Assembly (NCBI GenBank): GCA_965227445.1
Contig: OZ245751.1
Coordinates: 4,402,001-4,466,000, forward strand
Direction: 5' to 3'
Origin: DT-110 sp030148525
GTDB taxonomy: Bacteria > Bacteroidota > Bacteroidia > Chitinophagales > Saprospiraceae
DNA length: 64,000 bases
In this document: in pieces, positions 60,881 through 64,000 of the stretch
Numbering within the stretch: position 1 is the stretch's first letter
Layout: each line of letters begins with the position of its first letter
Translations under genes and position numbers: made by a program
The notes under the pieces: model-generated
The model's database searches: none
What the model saw: only the letters and a program-made list of their open reading frames with translations
Told to the model about the DNA's origin: nothing

Positions 60881-62290
60881 ATGCTATTCCTATCGCAACG
60901 CCACATCGCACTATTACTTGTCCTTTGGATCGGATCTGCCTGTACCCAAACGAACTCATCGTCGGTCGCAGAGGACACCAATACCGCAGCTGAACCTTTT
61001 GACCTCGACACCTTACAGGCTCGTACCTTCCGGTACTTCTGGGACCTGGCTGATGAAACTAATTATCAGGTTCCCGACCGGTACCCTACTAAGAATTTCT
61101 CCAGCATCGCTGCAACTGGCTTTGGTCTCACCTCCTACCTGGTGGGTATCCACGATGGCCATATCAGTCGCGAAGCGGGAGCCGAGCGCGTGCTAAATAC
61201 TTTACGCGTACTCTGGAATTTGCCGCAAGGCCCTGACTCCACCGGAGTAAGTGGTCATAAGGGATTGTTCTACCACTTTCTCACCTACGACAATGCAACA
61301 CGCTTTAAAAATGTAGAACTATCCACCATCGACACCGGCCTGCTGATGGCCGGCATACTAAGCACCATGTCCTATTTTGACCGGGAAAATCAGATGGAAA
61401 ACGAGATCCGGCAATTGGCCGACCAACTCTATCGCCGCGTAGAATGGGACTGGGCTTTAAACGAGGACAACCGAATTTCTATGGGTTGGCGTCCGGAACG
61501 TGGATTTATTCCCCACGACTGGAAAGGGTACAACGAAGCCATGGTACTACTCATTCTTGCCATGGGTTCCCCCACCCACCCCATTCCGGCTTCCTCCTGG
61601 GAAACCTGGTGCAGCACCTACGAGTGGGCTGACTATTACGGCTACGAACACATCAATTTCGAGCCCCTTTTCGGTCACCAATACAGCCAGATGTATATCG
61701 ACTTCCGGGGTATCCAGGACGACTACATGGCCGAAAAAGGCATTGACTACCACGAAAATTCCCGACTGGCTGCTTACGCGAATCGAGCGTATTGCATGGA
61801 TAACCCCCATCAATTTAAGGGGTATAGCGATGTGTGCTGGGGCCTCACCGCTTGTGATGGCCCGGCCAATAAAAAACACGCCTGGAAAGGCGATTCCATT
61901 CGCTTTCGTACCTACAGCGCCCGCGGCGCCAGTGCCCAGCGCGTGATTGATGATGGTACCATTGCGCCCACGGCTGCTGCTGCTTCCATTGCTTTTGCGC
62001 CGGAAATCAGTCTGGCCGCCATGGAACACTTCTGGACCGAGCATTACGACCAATTAGTACGACCATACGGTTTTGCCGATGCTTTTAACCTGACCTATAC
62101 CTGGGGAGAAGGGAATGAGGATGGCTGGTTCGATAAAGACTATATCGGTATCGATCAGGGGCCTATCGTCATTCAAATCGAAAATTACCAATCCGGCCTG
62201 ATTTGGGATTTGATGAAAAAGAATCCCTATGTGCGGGCAGGCCTGAAGCGAGCCGGGTTCCGCAACGGCTGGATCGACGAAAATAGTTAA
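60881..62290 (+). CDS. GH144-type glucanase lipoprotein
   Basis: Lipoprotein of 469 residues with lipobox IGSAC (cysteine at about 21), so cell-bound. The catalytic domain is of the same PF10091/GH144 type as the secreted enzyme upstream: ARTFRYFWDLADETNYQVPD, TGFGLTSYLVGIHDGHISRE, STIDTGLLMAGILSTMSYFD, YADAFNL-like YGFADAFNLTYTW and YIGIDQGPIVIQIENYQSGL. No Fn3 or sorting domain. One enzyme released and one membrane-anchored suggests cleavage outside, then at the cell surface or in the periplasm. Confidence 0.87.
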   Translation: MLFLSQRHIALLLVLWIGSACTQTNSSSVAEDTNTAAEPFDLDTLQARTFRYFWDLADETNYQVPDRYPTKNFSSIAATGFGLTSYLVGIHDGHISREAGAERVLNTLRVLWNLPQGPDSTGVSGHKGLFYHFLTYDNATRFKNVELSTIDTGLLMAGILSTMSYFDRENQMENEIRQLADQLYRRVEWDWALNEDNRISMGWRPERGFIPHDWKGYNEAMVLLILAMGSPTHPIPASSWETWCSTYEWADYYGYEHINFEPLFGHQYSQMYIDFRGIQDDYMAEKGIDYHENSRLAAYANRAYCMDNPHQFKGYSDVCWGLTACDGPANKKHAWKGDSIRFRTYSARGASAQRVIDDGTIAPTAAAASIAFAPEISLAAMEHFWTEHYDQLVRPYGFADAFNLTYTWGEGNEDGWFDKDYIGIDQGPIVIQIENYQSGLIWDLMKKNPYVRAGLKRAGFRNGWIDENS

Positions 62291-62315
62291 CAGACCTTTG
62301 TTTCATACACTCCTG

Positions 62316-62345
62316 GTCCGGGGCTCTTGGGCTCCGGATCTTTTT
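62316..62345 (+). terminator. Possible weak terminator after the lipoprotein glucanase
   Basis: TCCGGGGC and GGCTCCGGA arms with a CTTG-type loop, followed by TCTTTTT. The stem has a mismatch; read-through to the next genes is plausible. Confidence 0.5.
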
Positions 62346-62366
62346 CACACCCCCCAAAACCACCTG

Positions 62367-62567
62367 ATGAACCGAACCAAACCAGATCATAAAAAATGGA
62401 TTTACGGCTGTGTGCTGGCACTGATCATAGGATGTCTGCACTACTTTGAATTTCATCAAAAATTCTTCACCCCGCCGGATGGTACTGTTATCCCCACACT
62501 TTCGGAAACAGCAGACACCAAAGAAGTCACGGCGAGTTATTCAGAAATACAAATTCAAAAACCATGA
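62367..62567 (+). CDS. Small single-pass membrane protein (66 aa), unknown
   Basis: A 66-residue ORF starting MNRTKPDHKKWIYGCVLALI with one membrane helix (about 13-30) and a short periplasmic tail. Its stop overlaps the GH3 start as ATGA (62564-62567), implying translational coupling and supporting that it is real. No family recognised. Confidence 0.55.
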   Translation: MNRTKPDHKKWIYGCVLALIIGCLHYFEFHQKFFTPPDGTVIPTLSETADTKEVTASYSEIQIQKP

Positions 62568-64000
62568 GATTTCTCTGCACAATAATTCTGGTACTGGGTG
62601 TTTGGTATACCCCACAGGCCCAATTACCGGAGCTAACCGACGAGCAGGCAAAACAGATCGAAGAGCTGCTCGACGATATGACTACGGAAGAAAAGATAGG
62701 TCAATTGACCTTATTCACCAGCGACTGGGATGTTACCGGCCCTACCTTACGCGGCAATTATAAAGAGGACATCCTGGCCGGCAAGGTGGGGGCTATTTTC
62801 AATGCCCATACCGCCGATTACAACCGGGAATTGCAGCGCATGTCGGTTGAAGAGACCCGATTAGGCATTCCCTTGCTGTTTGGCTATGATGTCATTCACG
62901 GCTATAAGACCATCTTCCCTATTTCCCTGGGGGAGTCAGCCAGCTGGGATTTGGAAGCCATCGAGGAGAGTGCACAGGTTGCTGCTGCGGAAGCTGCCGC
63001 CGCCGGTTTGCACTGGACCTTTGCCCCGATGGTCGATATATCGCGCGACCCGCGCTGGGGAAGGATCTCCGAGGGTGCCGGCGAAGACCCTTACCTGGGA
63101 AGCCGCATTGCCGAAGCAAGGGTTCGCGGGTTTCAGGGTGACGATCTGGCGGCTACCAATACCCTGATCGCTTGCGCAAAACACTTCGCAGCTTACGGTG
63201 CCGCTCAGGCCGGACGTGACTACCACACGGTGGACATGTCGGAACGAGTACTGCGCCATGACTTTCTGCCTCCGTTTAAAGCAGCATTGGATGCCGGTGT
63301 GCAGTCCTTTATGACAGCCTTCAATGAGCTTTTCGGTGTTCCGGCCTCGGGAAGTCACTATTTACTGACGGAAATCCTCCGTGATGAATGGGGCTTCAAT
63401 GGGTTCGTAGTGACCGACTACACTTCTATCAATGAAATGATCCCTCATGGCGTGGTAGCTGACGAAAAAGAGGCCGGTGAACTGGCGCTGACGGCCGGGG
63501 TCGACATGGATATGCAGGGAGCTGTTTTTTACAATCACCTCCGGCAATCCCTGAAAGAAGGTAAGGTCACCGAAGCCCAGATTGACCAGGCAGTCATGCG
63601 CATCCTGCGGGTTAAAATGCTGTTGGGACTCTTCGACGACCCTTATCGCTACAGTGATGTACAACGCCAGGAGGAAACTATTTTGGCGGAAGCCCATCTC
63701 GAAAAAGCCCGGGAGGTGGCCCGTAAATCGATGGTCCTGCTCAAGAATAACGGAGTACTTCCATTATCCAAATCCGGACAAAAGATTGCCCTCATCGGTC
63801 CATTAGCTGATTCCCAGGCTGATCTGCTGGGTTCATGGCATGCGGCCGGTAGTGCTGAGGATGCCATCACATTGAAGACCGCGCTCGAAGATATGCTGGC
63901 TCCTTCATCAACCCTCCTGCACGCCAGGGGATGCGAGGTAGAAGGTGAAGACCGGTCTGGTTTCCCAGAAGCACTGGCCGCTGCGCGCCAGGCAGACGTA
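62564..64000 (+). CDS. GH3 beta-glucosidase (3' partial, runs off the window)
   Basis: Exported glycoside hydrolase family 3 enzyme; 479 residues are visible and the frame is open to the last base. Signal peptide MRFLCTIILVLGVWYTPQAQ. The N-terminal TIM barrel has MTTEEKIGQLT (about 40-50), LLFGYDVIHGYKTIFPISLG (about 105-125), EGAGEDPYLGSRIAEARVRG (about 168-187), AKHFAAYGAAQAGRDY and the nucleophile aspartate in GFVVTDYTSINEM (about 280-292). The second domain begins near KARKSMVLLKNNGVLP-like sequence (about 390). Resembles BglX. With the GH144-type enzymes it would convert glucan oligosaccharides to glucose. Confidence 0.9.
   Translation, partial: MRFLCTIILVLGVWYTPQAQLPELTDEQAKQIEELLDDMTTEEKIGQLTLFTSDWDVTGPTLRGNYKEDILAGKVGAIFNAHTADYNRELQRMSVEETRLGIPLLFGYDVIHGYKTIFPISLGESASWDLEAIEESAQVAAAEAAAAGLHWTFAPMVDISRDPRWGRISEGAGEDPYLGSRIAEARVRGFQGDDLAATNTLIACAKHFAAYGAAQAGRDYHTVDMSERVLRHDFLPPFKAALDAGVQSFMTAFNELFGVPASGSHYLLTEILRDEWGFNGFVVTDYTSINEMIPHGVVADEKEAGELALTAGVDMDMQGAVFYNHLRQSLKEGKVTEAQIDQAVMRILRVKMLLGLFDDPYRYSDVQRQEETILAEAHLEKAREVARKSMVLLKNNGVLPLSKSGQKIALIGPLADSQADLLGSWHAAGSAEDAITLKTALEDMLAPSSTLLHARGCEVEGEDRSGFPEALAAARQADV

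Overview
The window looks like chromosomal DNA of a Bacteroidota bacterium, most likely order Saprospirales (Lewinella-like); that placement is inference. The support is: C-terminal type IX secretion (T9SS) sorting domains on four proteins, many lipoproteins, several promoters with the Bacteroidota -7 consensus TAnnTTTG, a curli operon of Bacteroidota type, and a fabH-efp-accB-accC cluster. Base composition is near 50% GC. There are no rRNA genes, recognisable transposases, prophage genes or CRISPR arrays.

Layout. 1-7 kb: two serine hydrolases, a bile-acid-symporter-family transporter, an M20 peptidase, a Ca/Na antiporter, and two gene remnants (a 3'-truncated haloalkane-dehalogenase-like gene and the 3' end of a PhoD-type phosphatase). 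7-11 kb: one large T9SS surface protein with about 14 Ig-like repeats. 11.4-15.8 kb: a three-gene SMC/kleisin/KITE (condensin-like) operon. 16-24 kb: a YndJ-like membrane protein, an HMG-CoA synthase, two tandem MORN-repeat/caspase proteins, a DUF4920 protein and an HD protein. 24-25 kb: a structured intergenic region with a likely small RNA and a tiny secreted-peptide gene. 25-29.7 kb: a TPR-like protein, a promoter- and terminator-bounded array of four tRNA-like elements, an M23 peptidase and a GH113 lipoprotein. 30-33 kb: DUF819 protein and lspA with intergenic repeats. 33.3-39.8 kb: a curli operon (curlin, a second curlin-like ORF, csgE-like, csgF, csgG fused to a barrel, a beta-propeller lipoprotein) and a stand-alone AraC-type regulator. 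40-49 kb: FKBP isomerase, thioredoxin, a sodium:solute symporter, fabH-efp-accB-accC and an MsbA-type ABC exporter. 49-53 kb: T9SS protein, beta-barrel protein and a two-domain esterase. 53-64 kb: a probable beta-1,2-glucan utilisation locus (sensor-regulator, two GH144-type enzymes, a five-repeat T9SS binding protein, a GH3 beta-glucosidase running off the end).

Themes. Intergenic DNA is rich in repeats: heptamer-periodic arrays, often folded back as inverted copies; REP-like palindromes; a 9-bp-arm palindrome used as a terminator; a fold-back MITE-like element; and a 53-bp hairpin repeat. The most unusual item is the tRNA-like array at 26.8-27.8 kb. It has complete acceptor and T arms but an aberrant anticodon loop and an oversized variable region, repeated every 197 bp, with a canonical promoter at one end and an intrinsic terminator at the other.
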